From the NCBI RefSeq assembly GCF_008831285.2, contig NC_045140.1, forward strand, positions 24,756,131-24,820,130: a stretch of DNA of 64,000 nucleotides, in the 5' to 3' direction. This DNA comes from Nymphaea colorata (Eukaryota; Streptophyta; Magnoliopsida; Nymphaeales; Nymphaeaceae). Under the pieces are notes generated by a model. The model saw only the letters and a list, made by a program, of their open reading frames with translations. It was not told the origin of the DNA and ran no database searches. Shown one piece after another: positions 1 to 12,476 of the stretch (positions within the stretch are counted from its first letter, which is position 1; every line of letters starts with the position of its first letter). Both the position numbers and the translations under genes were made by a program.

Positions 1-698
1 AAGTTTCTTGTGGAAGTATCTGCTCGTCAATGTACTTTCATGCTTTCAAAGGAACCTTCTGAGTTTTCATGAAACTCATCTTGTTAAAGATAACACTCTT
101 CTAACACTGTAAGCGTCTTCTTCATTTTGAAAGAGTTATGTGTTTATGAAGTAAAAGCTAAGTGTTCTTATAGAGCACGTAGGAAACACCTTCTATGTAC
201 AAGACATTAGGGCTGTGCGGCTGTGCCGTTTTCTAGTCGTCCTTGTTCTTCTTCTTTGTTGATGTTCTTATTTACTTTGGATCCAGAGCTTTGTTAAACA
301 CCGGTTTCTCGCTTGACGGGTTGATCCCGTGTCTTGTTCTGGAAAGTATAAGCTACGGTATGAGAGTTTTTGCACGCCAAAAGTTTGGGGAATTCTCTTG
401 TTTCATGTCTCATAACGATTGACTGAATGTGATTGTGAAGCAAAGGAAGCTGACTTTAGCCTTGTTTACAGTTCACGTGCGCATATAGATGACTGATGCA
501 TCTGGACAAGGGCGTTTTTTCCTTGTTTGTGGCAAGTTAATTGTTTGTAAGAGCAGATTAATATGGACCTGTTTCATAAGTCCGTTGGTTCTCTTCATGG
601 CTGTTACCGTTGTTTACAGATTTGCTACGTCCATGTCCATAAACGTGTATTCAGTAGCGTTCGCGAAGATACTGATGTGCACAAGCTCTTGGTGTCAG
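1..698 (+). other. Intron sequence of the NAGS gene
   Basis: I find no coding exon here. The first recognisable NAGS codons start at 699, immediately after a cag acceptor, and they correspond to an internal part of the kinase-like domain. The stretch is therefore read as the 3' part of an intron. The exons for the transit peptide and the first part of the protein must lie left of the window. The open frame from 489 into the exon is intron read-through. Confidence 0.6.
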
Positions 699-3600
699 GA
701 TTTGTCTCTCCTGCATGGTTTGGGGATCAAGTTTGTTATTGTTCCTGGGACTCAGTTGCACATTGATAGGCTTTTGACAGAGAGAGGTATCCAAATCTAC
801 CCTTTTCTCGATGGAACGATAGTCTCAAATAGTGTATTATATTTTGTAGTTACCATGCATTTTTGTACTAATGTGGGACATTACGTGAATCTTTCAAACT
901 TGATATGAACTTTTTTTCCACGCTGTAGGAAGAAGAGCAAAGTATGCTGGTCGCTACAGAATTACAGATTCTGATTCACTGAAAGCAGCAATGGAAGCTG
1001 CTGGGACAGCTCAGTATGCAATACAATCAAAGCTCTCTCCTGGCCCTCCTATACTGAGTCTTCGCCGGCATGGTGACAATAGTCGTTGGCATGATGTTGG
1101 TGTCAGGGTTGTTAGTGGAAACTTTCTGGCAGCTAAGGTAAGATGCTCATTAGTGCTTTTTCTCACATCTGTGTGCCATGTCCACTCTTTTCTGGCTGGT
1201 AAATCTCATGTTTGTTTGCACTATGACCCAAGTTCGATTGCCCTAACACCCAAGTTTGATTGTGGTGGTTCTGTCACATGCATAATTTTCAGTAGAACTG
1301 ATTTTGGTAGGGGCATGATGAGAAATGCAACCTGTTCAATGCCTTACAGAAATAATTTTTATTCAGCAGTTCCAAAAATTTCCTTCCAATGATCACATAT
1401 TTCATGGTGCAACTGTCAACTGCTTCCTTTGTTTTTCTCAATAAAGAAACTAAATGGGTAGTTTGTTGTCGTGATTGACGAGGTTTTACGATGACCAAAA
1501 CCTGGAATTATTTGCTTGTTATTGTGGCATGAAGTGGTTGATTTCTGGGTACTGCCATGACAGAATTTTGTTGTTTGTAAAAAACATTATATGTTGAACC
1601 TTTTTCCCTTCCAGGTGAATCCTATGGACTACACTGATTTCCTTTCCTTTTCTTTTCCTATAATATTGTTATACCAGAGAAGAGGAGTTGTCGATGGAAT
1701 TGATTATGGAGCTACTGGTGAAGTAAAGAAAATAGATATTTCTCAAATACAGGAAAGGCTTGAAGCTGATTGCATAGTTGTAGTGAGCAACCTGGGTTAC
1801 TCCAGCTCTGGAGAAGTACTTAACTGCAAGTATGCTACGCATAAATTTTATCTATAATTGCTTGCGCTGTTTTAATCTGATCTTGTGTGTTCCAATATGT
1901 CAACTATATTATAGATTTATGTTCTCCATGTTCATACTTCAGTTCAGGGGTTCTGTAAGTAGACATACTTTACTTGCTCGTCAACATGTTGGGATCTGGA
2001 TAAGCAACCCATAGCTGGGTAGCTGACCAGCCTATCAAAAGAGTGATCAATAGGACATTTCAGGAATTGTTCTGTCCTCTTTCTTTATGGGTCTGCGCGA
2101 CAAGTGTGGACTCACACTTCGTCCATGCCTAGGTGGTGCCTTGGCAACATAGTCTACAACCTATGCTGGGCACCTATGCACATTTTTTTTTTAGTGTTTT
2201 AACTTTTCTTGTTTTCACTTTATTTGTTTAAAACATAATCACAAATATTGTTTTTGGGTTTTAAACGCCGAGGTTTTTCTTGGGTTTAATACGGCAAGTC
2301 GACAACCTTGAAAAAAAAGGGAAAGTAAATTTTTAAAAAATCCTATTAGGGAAAACCAAAATAAATGAGAAGATAATAATTCAACATAAAAAAAAGTAGA
2401 TAAGGAACAAATAAGAATTAAAAAATGGAAACAGGCAATTTGGCATTAAAAAATGCATAAATTGAAAAAAGGGGGGAAATGTGTTTTTGCATGCTTTTTT
2501 CATTTTGGTGTTTTTTGTAACAAAACAGCGTTTTTTTTTTGTCCATTGTTTTCAGCTCAGCTGACTTATTGTTCATGTTTTTAACATTTTTTTTTTAGAA
2601 AAAAATGTGTTTTTTGTAACTATGGTTTAAACTGTTGTTTGTGGAAGAGGAAGGAGAAAGTGGGTGATTTTTTGGGGGGCTAAGGGATTTGGGCTTGTAA
2701 GAAGGAGTTCAGAGATCCCATCTAGCCCCATATTACTAGGAGTCTAGGAGTTCATATAAATTGGACCGGAACTTTTATGCTACTGTTTTAGAAATTCAAC
2801 AGTATTGATTTGATCTAGTTATTTGGTTTTAAAGAAATTGACACCTGAAACATCTAATTCAAGCACCAAGTTTTTATACCAGTTGAAGAATCAATTGGTC
2901 TTAAAAATTCATAAATTTAGGGCTCATAACTAAGATCATGTTTTCATCTTCTGCCCATGAACTGATATATGACTTTTAGCTCTTGGGATATGCAGGGCTT
3001 GTTTTCAGGCTTATGTGTGTGTAGTTTTTTTGCACATGCACATGATTAAGCATTGATTTCTGAATCATGTATGAGTATGACTGCAATTCTTCATGACCTA
3101 TCCAATAATTTTTATGTGTTAAGTTTTCCTAAACATTCGCTAAAATCATTGAGTTAATGATTGCAGCATGTATGAAGTGGCAACTGCTTGTGCCCTAGCA
3201 ATTGAGGCAGACAAAATGATCTGCTTCATGGATGGTCCTATTCACGATGATCATGGAAGGCTCATTAGGTTCTTGACTCTCCAAGATGCAGACATGTTGA
3301 TAAGAAAGCGTGCTGAGCAGAGTGAAATTGCTGCTAACTATGTTAAAGCTGTTGGTGAAGACGATGTTGCTTCCTCTAGATCTATTGCTAATTATGAAGC
3401 TGGCCATACTCTGGAGAATGGTAATGGTTCCATGAGCAGATATAGTGCAACATTCCAAAATGGAGTTGGCTTTGACAATGGGGAGGGCATATGGACTGGC
3501 GAACAAGGGTTTGCTATTGGCGGGGAAGATCGGCTGGGCAGGCTAAATGGTTACCTTTCGGAGCTAGCTGCTGCTGCTTTTGTCTGCAGGGTAAGAAACA

Positions 3601-6600
3601 AATCAAAATAATTTGATCTAGATGTTTTTTGCATGTTATTACTTGTGATTCTCTTTATCTTGCTGGCTTCGAATCACAATTTTGTTAGTTTTTGTATCTC
3701 TGTTGCCAGTATCGGAGTAAACTGATTCTATCAAATTGCTACAAATGGCTCTTACTGTTTTCTATTAAAGTCACTTTGGGTTATGAATATTATATAGTTC
3801 TAAAAAGGTGTGTGGTTCATTAGTACACTACTCAATTTGTAGTTTACTGTCATCTTTCTCCTTAAACTGATGAGATTTGAAGTAGACTATACCAGCTTGG
3901 CCAATCCAACACCTGACACTGCCCCACTTTTTCATGGTTCATAACATCTAAAACCTATAGGAGATTTGGTGGCTTTTATAATTTTGAAGTGTTTAACTCG
4001 ATCGAAACGTGATGTACAGTCTATAGACTGCACTGATTACATGGTTTTGGATTTCTAGCTCATGGAGACCAGATACCTGCCATCTGAAGGGATTGAATTT
4101 TGATATGATAACCTTAGTGGTCCTATGATCACATATACGTATCTGTAATTGGGCATTCTAGTGATAAAATATATGCAAAGAATGTCATGAACCAAAACAT
4201 GCTACACTGTCTCTGAATAAAAGGATCAATTCAAGCTTGGTAACTTGCATCCATCTGATTATGTAACCATCAAGTAATACTATTAATCATTTTGAATGAA
4301 TTACCACATGCCCCCGCCCCCTAAAAAACAGGAAGAAAAGAAAAACATGTAAATATTAGTGTATGTGTGTATATGTACAGGGGAACTTGATTCTGAAGAC
4401 GCACACAGACGCACGGGTGTGTATCTTTTGTGTATATTGTTTTGGTAGTTTTTAGGAAGATGGGTACTTGTTGAAGCATTAGAAATGGAGGAAAAACTTG
4501 TTTATGCATTCCACTAAGCTGGAAATGATAAATTTTAATTTTTATCTCTACATATGTTGCATAGTAGACTTACACATTCTGGAGAAGGAATGTTACTTTA
4601 GCATGTCTTCTTTCTCCGTTTTCTAAAATGGCTTTCTTAAAATAGGGTGGAGTTCAAAGAGTGCATCTTTTAGATGGTACTTTGCGTGGATCTTTACTGC
4701 TTGAGCTGTTCACCAGAGATGGAGTTGGGACTATGGTGGCTAGGTATGTTAATGCTTATGGATTTCTATTTTTGCTGGTTTCAAATTATCCTTTCCTATT
4801 TTATTAATTTAGCCATTTAGGTATACCCTTCATACTTGTGAAACTATAATTGGTGAATGATTTACCATTTCCATTTTCTAGAGAAATTTTGACTAAACTG
4901 ACGGAGAGACTTTTTTCATGAGCAAGGGACGACATGGTTTTGCAACATGGGACAACTAGAAGAGAGTACAGTACAGTCACCTCCCAAATTGGCAAATTTG
5001 ATGTGTTCAAGAACAACTACTTTTTGTATAATGCGTGAGAAAAACCTTGTCAATGAAGCCTGACAATGATATTTGTGACGATGGCCTTAAGCTATATCTG
5101 AATGATGTAGTTTCAACTTTCAAAGTTGCTACCAGCCTTAACAAAGGTTCAGATTTATGAGAAAAAACTTTCCTTCCAAGCATGTAATATGGAATATGCA
5201 GTTCTATTTCCTCTATGAAGATAATGTAGAGTTCCAACTGTCCTGTCAAGCAACCCAGGGGCCTATAGAGCTTAATTTTTCGATAACAGATTGTCATCAT
5301 CATGTGGTAAGTAAATAAAAAACCCAAAGAGCATAACAGGAACTTCTCAAGATACATGTTGCATTCAAAACCAATATAGTTTATCAGAAGCATCCAAGAG
5401 GGATAACTCATCAGTTCAGCAGAAGAAGCTAGTAGTTCACTTTACGTCTAGGGGCCCATCTGTTGAAGAACCGATTTTGCATTGACCGAGGGATTTTATG
5501 AACTATGATATCCTAATGCTCGTTAGCTATTTCGTCCTTTTGATTATGGGGCTTAAAGGGTACATTTTTTATTGAGGCTATGTCAAAGAAATTGTAACCA
5601 TGCATCAAATTGGCATCCCAGTACTGTCGGAGAGGCCAAGAATATCAAAGAGTGGTTGTAAGTGAATGGGCACATAAGATGGAAGTTGAAATTCAATCGT
5701 GCCATGGAAAAGTCAAAAGTGGGATTGGAAGCAGGACACAAACAGCAATGCAAGATTGATTATTTGTTGTTGCATCGGTTATATTGCACCAGTTTTATCT
5801 TAAAATCCTCATTTTGTCAATTTGATGTTGAAAATGTACTTTTACGTTTAGCTGAATGAAGAAGTTTAATTTGCAGGTTCTTAACAAGGTCGATCCTAGA
5901 AGCTTTATATGCAGATAAAAGTTAATCAATTTATGGACTGAAGCACACCCCCACAGTTTGGTGCCAAGTTTCTATGATCTGATAAAAGTTTGTAGTCTCA
6001 GTAAATACTAGTGGATGGTCTATTTGTTCGGGATATGATGTGGTAATGATCAATCAGGAGAAATTAGAAAAGCTGATTAAACCTTTTAAGATGAGATGTT
6101 TAGAATAAAATAATTTAAATAAGTCATGATAATTCTTATGATCAATGTTTTGAGGGGAAAAATATTATATTAATTCTTGACAAAAACATGGTTAAAAATA
6201 TGCTCCAGAAACATAATGTGGACAATCCTAGTCTGACTGGGTGCTGAGTGCAAAGAATTGAAAGGCTTTCTGATGAACTTGGTGAATTATGCAAAGCTCC
6301 AACAAGAGCATCATAGGTGCTTCAAGTACTTATATTGATCAGGTCGGATATGCCATATAAGAAAATTTACTTTGGGAAACTTGGAAAAGGATAGTGAGAT
6401 ATTTTGAGGGCATACCAGAAAATTGTCTGATATGTCACAAATATTATCTCTGTCTTGTTAATCTCAAACATTTGGCTTTTCTGGTTATGATGTTTCAATG
6501 ATCCAAGTGTTGGTTGATCAGTTTCAACTATTTGTATCAGTGTGGAAGGATCTTATGTCATGGCAGATGGAAAGCATAAGAGTGGGATTTACGGCACTGA

Positions 6601-9600
6601 CTACTGTTCTGGTGGAAGTAGTATGGGTTAATGAGCCTATGAAGACTTGAAAATGAAGTTGCAATCCCATGTATGATAATAAAGTGCAGCAGCTTTTTCC
6701 CCTCATCATGTTCAAATGAACTTTTGATATGTTCAAGAAATAGTGAGTTTATTATAGCTGGAAAAACAAGAAGCTTGTGTTATGAACAACTAGTTTATTT
6801 TAAATATTGAAGTAACTGCATGAAGGGAAACTTTGCATGTTTAAGAATATCATGCAACCCAAAGGACATCTACGTCACATGGATGCAGCTACTTGAGAAT
6901 TGGGAATTCAGCAATTTTTGTGGAGTTCACAGGGTGTGACCTTATGTATACAGGTCAAAATGGAATATTCCTGTGAGAACAGGGTGCATTTGTATTCTTG
7001 TCCTGTATATTTTGATCATCTGTACTATCACCATTAAAGAGTTCCCAGATACATGATGTTGATTCTATTTTTCAATTCTTTTTATGAAGCCACGTGTGGA
7101 GGCAAGTTGTAAACTTGTAATTATGTTTGTATTTGTAACTACTTGAGGATCTTTACATAAAGTTTCCTCAGTTCTTCCATTGGGAAGTAAGCTTCGGCTC
7201 TTGGCTGCCTTTTTTTCTTGTTGTACTCCAACTTTGTCCTTTCCTTTTCCATATTCTTTCTTAAATTTGAATGCAAGCTTTGTGGTGCATTATATGGTTA
7301 AACACAATTCTGTTATTTCTTCCAGTGATGTTTACGAGGGAACAAGAATGGCCAGAATGGAAGATATTCCTGGAATAAAGCAAGTCATACAGCCTTTAGA
7401 AAATTCGGGTGCTTTGGTTAGAAGGACTCATGATGAGGTGCATGCCTGAGTGTTTCTTTTATTTTCTTACACTTTGTGTGCTTTGTCCCTTTTTATCTGA
7501 CAGTTACATGGTACTGTCTTATTTGGAGATGATCCATTGTGCATCTAACATATCATTTTTTATAACCAAAGTTGCGTGAGGCATTGGATTCGTTCATCGT
7601 TGTCGAGAGAGATGGCTCTATTATTGCATGTGCTGCCCTTTTTCCTTACTTTGAGGACAAGTCTGGAGAAGTTGCTTGTATTGCTGTTTCTCCTGAATGT
7701 CGTGGACATGGACAAGGAGACAAGCTGCTTGGTATGAGCTTGAAACCCTTTTTCAACTTCTTTATTAAAGCCTTTACATTTTTCTGCAGCGGGTAAAGAC
7801 TGATGAGATCATGTAGGTTCTGACCATTCAATAGCTGGTTCAACAGGTCAGCTACAACTCATGTTTAGTGTTCATGTGGTCTTTATAGATTACTTAATGG
7901 AGAACCATATGAGAATAGGAAATGCCAACATTTGGATGATCGCTAGTCCAAATATCAGTAGTTCACGTTGCAGAGCGGCTAAAAGTGGATGCACCTGCTT
8001 TTAATTTGAATGACGAGTCAAAGCATGCTTTCTAGTGGATCAAACGAACACATGTACAGACCAAGCAAAGAGTCCTGCAGCCTTGACTTACTTGGACCAG
8101 TTACATCTGGTTGGTTAATTCATTAATTGGTTAAGCCCCACTTAATTGGTAGATTTTACAGCCAAAAATGAAAAAAAGTTTCCCTCCACACCCCTGTGTG
8201 TGCGGATAGAAAAAGAGAGAGAATCGGGAACTGGGTTGAGACTTGATTATCCCAATTGCGTTTTTGTTTTTGGAGTTAAGATTGCTTGTTGAATAAATTC
8301 GTGGTTATTTTTCATTTATCCAGACTACGTCGAGAAGAAAGCAACAACTTTGGGTCTGGAGAAGCTGTTTCTGCTGACAACTCGTGCTGCTGATTGGTAA
8401 GTAACCTTCAAGAAGATTTCCTTCAGATGGATTCAGGTTCTTACATTTTTAACCACTTATCCTTGTTATCATAAACTTCTTCAGGGCGCATCTGTTAGGC
8501 AAGAAAGTAATATAAGGGCGTACTAGACTGGTGATTTTTCACCTGGTTGTTCATTCTAAAGTCAATAGTCACAAATAACGTCTCGGAGTTTTAAACGGCG
8601 AGGTTTTTTTCGAGTATAATACGGCGAGCTTAGAAAAAAACAGTTTTAAAAATTTTAAAAAACTAAAAATAGAAGAAAAATAAAATAAGTGAGAAATTAA
8701 TAATACAAACATCTAGATTTGCAACAAATAAAAAAAAACTGAAAAAATGAAAAAAGGTGAAAAACCGCTTTTTTAACTTTTTTACAAAAACACTTTTTTT
8801 TTAAGTTTTAAACGGCCATTTAATTTATCGCATTTTTTCGTGTTTTTTTTTAAAAGAATGTGTTTTCTGTGACTATAAGTCAAACATAAATGAAATGTTC
8901 AGAAAAGTGCGCAAGCTAATGATTTGAGGAAAATATGACCATTTTTCCACACTTTTTTTTCCGCCGTATGCATGGAAAATGCTTCTTATAATTTTTCTCG
9001 TACCATCAAATTTATTATTCTGCAGTTTGTTTTGGACTAATACTCTCTCTCTCACTCTTTTCACACGCACACACGTCTGTGGGTAACACTGCGGTGCTGT
9101 GGGGTATCTATTTCCATACCATGAAAAATAAACTGGAGGTTATACTATCGAGGTCAGAGCGTATTTATGCACTTGTGATTTATTTGATAGGAACCATGCT
9201 TATATCAAACATGGTTTGAAAGAGGCATATTGTGTGCCATCGAGTTTTAGGATGCTTATCAGTCATGACTACAGAATTACAGGATCTGAAAATCGTTTTC
9301 AAAAAGAGTTTTGCAACTTATATTGTGAAGAATTTGATGGATTGAAAAGCTTTTTCATTGATAAAAAGTAAAATTTTTATTAAACGTGGATGCACACAGG
9401 ACACGTATCGTCATTCTATACAGGTACCTACACAAATATATATTAGGACACAGCCAACCAATGCAGACAATATAGGTAGATTTTAACCGAAAAAATCTTT
9501 CCACTGTTTTTATAACATGCTAGTTTTTCAAAACACATCTTTTTCTTTTACATGAATCATTATCTTACCATGAATCAATATCTTACCACTACTTGAATAG

Positions 9601-9992
9601 ACTAAAATTGATTAGCTATAGCTTATGTATGTTTGTGTGTATACACCGTAGCACTATTTTAGATTGGATGCACGCAGACGCAGCAAGGGTAAGCTGGTCA
9701 CATGATTTTATGATGCATATGGCGTATTTGGGATTCTTGAGATGCTCATCCATTTGGTTGCTCAACTTTCATATCTACCGAAGTGGTACCCTTGTCTTGA
9801 TAGCAGCTGATGTTTGTCGGCATTGTTATGTCCTGCAGGTTTGTTAGGCGTGGATTTACCCCATGCTCTTTAGAATTCATCCCTGAAGCTAAGAGGAAAA
9901 AGATAAACCTTTCTCGCGGATCAAAGTACTATATGAAGAATCTACAGCCAGAATATAGTGGAATCACCATTGGAAAAATCTCAAATGTATAA
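699..9992 (+). CDS. NAGS: N-acetylglutamate synthase, chloroplastic (3' nine exons; 5' end outside window)
   Basis: This enzyme makes N-acetylglutamate from acetyl-CoA and glutamate, the first step of arginine synthesis, in the plastid. Exons read by eye: 699-786, 929-1137, 1678-1829, 3167-3590, 4646-4743, 7326-7437, 7572-7731, 8324-8396 and 9839-9992. Phases agree across every junction and give 489 residues plus stop. The first five exons encode an amino-acid-kinase-like domain ([52 protein letters not shown]). The last four encode a GNAT acetyltransferase domain with the acetyl-CoA loop [11 protein letters not shown], fitting R-x-x-G-x-G, and an end containing FVRRGF and [13 protein letters not shown]. 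About 120 N-terminal residues, including the transit peptide, are missing because the window starts inside the gene. Introns reach 2.6 kb, and two carry copies of one AT-rich repeat. The family call is firm; single splice sites are less so. Confidence 0.93.
2235..2623 (+). mobile_element. AT-rich non-autonomous element with inverted ends, copy 1 (NAGS intron)
   Basis: This 389-bp AT-rich block lies in the NAGS intron between 1829 and 3167. It starts ATAATCACAAA and ends TTTTGTAACTAT, which are imperfect inverted repeats. It shares a TTTAAACGCCGAGGTTTTT / TTTAATACGGCAAG segment with the block at 8565-8876, and a related form occurs inverted at 28430-28812. The flanks GTTTAAAAC and GGTTTAAAC match at 7 of 9 positions and could be a decayed target duplication. 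It contains no ORF. The superfamily is not determined; a Mutator-like MITE is one option. Confidence 0.6.
4744..7325 (+). other. Large NAGS intron without recognisable content
   Basis: This 2.6-kb intron separates the exon ending GTMVA from the exon starting DVYEGTR. Several short open frames occur on both strands, but none shows a recognisable family or consistent splice structure. I see no clear transposon ends. Confidence 0.5.
8565..8876 (+). mobile_element. AT-rich non-autonomous element with inverted ends, copy 2 (NAGS intron)
   Basis: This 312-bp block starts ATAGTCACAAA and ends TCTGTGACTAT, so the outer ATAGTCAC/GTGACTAT is an exact 8-bp inverted repeat. AAGTCA lies directly on both sides and may be a short target duplication. 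The internal segment TTTTAAACGGCGAGGTTTTT, followed by TATAATACGGCGAG, is shared with copy 1. It lies in the last NAGS intron (8397-9838). Confidence 0.65.
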
Positions 9993-10530
9993 ATCTGATT
10001 GTTCTTGGTGAAGGAAGTACCTTCATTGCCCTTTGGACATGAGTTGTTTATGTGTTATTCATCAGGATGTTAGTTCGGTGGAGCATGTGGCCAAAATTGG
10101 CTAGAACAGCTATTCGACCGAATCTGATGAGATTCTAGCTGACGTTATTTTCTTTTCAAGTCGGGTTCTGGGTAGGAAGATCTTCAAAATTCTCTCCCAG
10201 TCGAGGAGCATCCCTTTAGATGTTTCGTTCCTTCAGACAAGGCTTCCTGGGACGTTTCGTGTTGTTAAGGGAAACAGTGGACCTTCTGCAGAGTGCGCTT
10301 CGGCTGTTTTATAAATGCTGGGGCTTTAGGGGGCAAAGAAAAAGTCGGTCCGGTTCCGCTGTATTATACTGGAAACTGGCAAGATGTATTGTCACTTGGT
10401 CTTCTTGTTTAACCTTGTTGGAAATTGTATTCTTTTATATTGATTAATATTTTTTGAATCCCAGCAAAAATGCCTCGTGACTCTTGTCTACTGATGTTTG
10501 AATGTCTTTGATATTTATTATTTATATTAA
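9993..10530 (+). other. NAGS 3' UTR and downstream flank
   Basis: Sequence directly after the NAGS stop codon. The run of TTTATATTGATTAAT and ATATTTATTATTTATATTAAAC near 10430-10530 is the kind of T/A-rich stretch found around plant poly(A) sites. The exact cleavage site cannot be placed. I see no gene here. Confidence 0.45.
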
Positions 10531-11378
10531 ACTATTCTTTTTGACCCTCCGTAATTACTTGGGGGGCTTGGTCGTGACGTTGAGGAGAGGCGAAAACCGT
10601 TTGATGTCTTACTGGGTCTCGCTTTGTAGCCAAGAGATCTTTGGTTCCTACTACTGCCGACTGCCAGTCCAAGCAGCTTAAGCGGTTGCTGACTTGAGGA
10701 CAAGACTCAAACCGAAACGACCCGGTCTCCATTAAAATGATTTACGTATCTGTGGGGACTCAACTCTTCGAACTCGGCCCAAACTGCAATGTACAGACAA
10801 TGCAGTTCACCAGCTTGGTTCAAATCCAAGTCAAGACCCGCCAAAGACGTCATTAATTGAGACTTACTTTCCCACGGGCACGGGACAAGGGCCTCTGGGG
10901 CAGTCCCTGACACTTTTACTGGATCCCCGACGCGCCCATCGAATCCGAACTCCTCGATGATACAAGACAAGACGTGTCGCCTGTTGATTTGTAATGCTAT
11001 GCAACCAGGGAAGAAACTTGGCACGCGAAACCTGAACCCACCCCTCCTATCGGTTGCCAGCTGAACCTCACCTCTGCCAGCCTTCCGTAGTTGACCAGCA
11101 CGTGTAGAGGACCCCACACGTGCCGCCGTTGAGATCGCCATGGCGCCAACACGTGCCTCCATCGAGACCACCATGGCTCCACTTTCCTGGCCTCCTGCCA
11201 TTGGCTGCCAGCCCTAGTGATCATACTAAAAGAGCCGCGTATGGGCACCTCCACACCAACTGCATGCCTCCCTCCTTTGCAGGGTTAGCGGTTAAAGGGC
11301 GGCCCTGCCTTTCCCCTTCCTCCTCCACTACCCCTTCATACACCCTCTGTAGGGCACCTGAGTCCCCGATCACTATCC
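10531..11378 (+). promoter_or_regulatory. GC-rich upstream region of the DUF7950-type gene
   Basis: This 850-bp stretch is clearly richer in G+C than the flanking AT-rich DNA and leads into the start codon at 11379. It contains three G-boxes (separate entry). Open frames on both strands (for example 10707-11201 on the minus strand) match no family I know and probably reflect base composition. I see no convincing TATA box close to the ORF, so the transcription start is unknown. Confidence 0.45.
11099..11155. promoter_or_regulatory. Cluster of three G-box (CACGTG) elements
   Basis: Exact palindromic CACGTG hexamers occur at 11099-11104, 11117-11122 and 11150-11155, about 225-280 bp upstream of the ATG. 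G-boxes with an ACGT core bind plant bZIP (ABF/GBF) and bHLH (PIF) factors. The two left copies read CACGTGT or its complement around GGACCCCA; the third is in a CAACACGTGCC context. Three in 57 bp suggests ABA- or light-linked control, which is an inference. Confidence 0.5.
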
Positions 11379-12476
11379 ATGATGGTTCACCCCTTTGACA
11401 TAGTTCCAGCACCGTCGAAAGCAGAGCAGATTATGGCAAGGTATAGACCTATTGCCCCTAAGCCCCAAGTATCCCAACCCCACAATGGGGACACCTCTCC
11501 CATCACAGACAATAACCTCCTCCCTTGCCTCATGGGCCTCCCTCCGGCATCAGCTCAGTCCCTTCTCATAAGCAAGCCCAGGAGAGGCAGGAAAAGAAGA
11601 ACCAACTTCCTCGCTTCTCCTAGAACCAAGAAGGCAAAAATCCAACTAGTAGGGGCCGCTTCCCTTCCTACAATCACTACTTTGGATCTTACTTTGCAAG
11701 GCTTTCACCACAACCTTGCTGGCTTTGCCTTTGGAAATCTAGGTTTCGTTAGCAAGTTGAAAAGCCCAACAACTTCCCCTGCCCCTAATTTCTTCAACCT
11801 CTCGTTCTTGCCTTTTCCATCTTCTATCGTGCCTCTGCATGAATCAGTGCTTACGAACCTCACAGACATGGCCTCTTCCAATCAAAACCACAAGTTTGAA
11901 CATGCAGCAGCAGAGGAGAAAGATCTGCTGCAGAAACTGCAGGCACCATCAAGCCCCGGAGGGACGAGCCATGGGCAAGTGATAGCGCCTCAGCCGGTGA
12001 AGCCGGTTGGCTCCACCATTAGCGTGAGGAGCATATGCGAGTCGGACGCTGGGGCTTCCGCTGTTCCTGCGTGCAAAAGGCCAGAGGAAGTAGAAGAAGA
12101 GATGGAGTCGGAAGCCCTTCCTGCTGTTGTGTCTGATTCCAACAACAGGGTCAGGTTGGCGAATTCGGCCTACAAGGAACTGGTGGGCCAACCAGAATGC
12201 TCTTGGCTGGACTCCATGGTAGCTGGACATGGGAAGCTGAGGCCGGCAGCGAAGAGGATCAGCGGTGAGGTGATGCTGCTTCTCGCGGATTGCCCATTGC
12301 CCGACTCTTCAAATGCATTCTCATGCACAGTGAAGATAGAGTGGGAGAATAATGGGCAGAAGGGCTCCACCGCCGCTGCATGCAATGTCACTAGACTCTC
12401 TTGCGAGTCTAAGGACTATCTCTTCACATGGAGATTTCATGTAACTAGCGAAGCCTGCGATGCTAGTTGTAAGTAA
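11379..12476 (+). CDS. Plant-specific DUF7950-type protein, 365 aa, intronless
   Basis: This is an intact single-exon ORF beginning Met-Met. Near the N terminus is IMARYRPIAPKP (about residues 18-29), a signature of a plant family that I recall as DUF7950. Basic tracts KPRRGRKRRT (66-75) and PRTKKAKI (81-88) look like nuclear localisation signals. LDLTL at 102-106 fits the LxLxL form of an EAR repression motif. The conserved C-terminal domain (about 257-355) includes RVRLANSAYKELVGQPECSW, GEVMLLLADCPLP, SCTVKIEW and CESKDYLFTWRFH. The middle (130-250) is low-complexity and Ser/Ala/Glu-rich. Function is unknown; the motifs suggest a nuclear regulator, which is inference. The gene converges on NDUFS4, with 246 bp between the two stop codons. 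An alternative start is the second Met. Confidence 0.8.
   Translation: MMVHPFDIVPAPSKAEQIMARYRPIAPKPQVSQPHNGDTSPITDNNLLPCLMGLPPASAQSLLISKPRRGRKRRTNFLASPRTKKAKIQLVGAASLPTITTLDLTLQGFHHNLAGFAFGNLGFVSKLKSPTTSPAPNFFNLSFLPFPSSIVPLHESVLTNLTDMASSNQNHKFEHAAAEEKDLLQKLQAPSSPGGTSHGQVIAPQPVKPVGSTISVRSICESDAGASAVPACKRPEEVEEEMESEALPAVVSDSNNRVRLANSAYKELVGQPECSWLDSMVAGHGKLRPAAKRISGEVMLLLADCPLPDSSNAFSCTVKIEWENNGQKGSTAAACNVTRLSCESKDYLFTWRFHVTSEACDASCK

Noticed and set aside
10707-11201. 164-codon minus-strand open frame
   Set aside because: It lies over the GC-rich promoter of the DUF7950-type gene, resembles no family I know, and competing frames are open on the other strand; base composition explains it.
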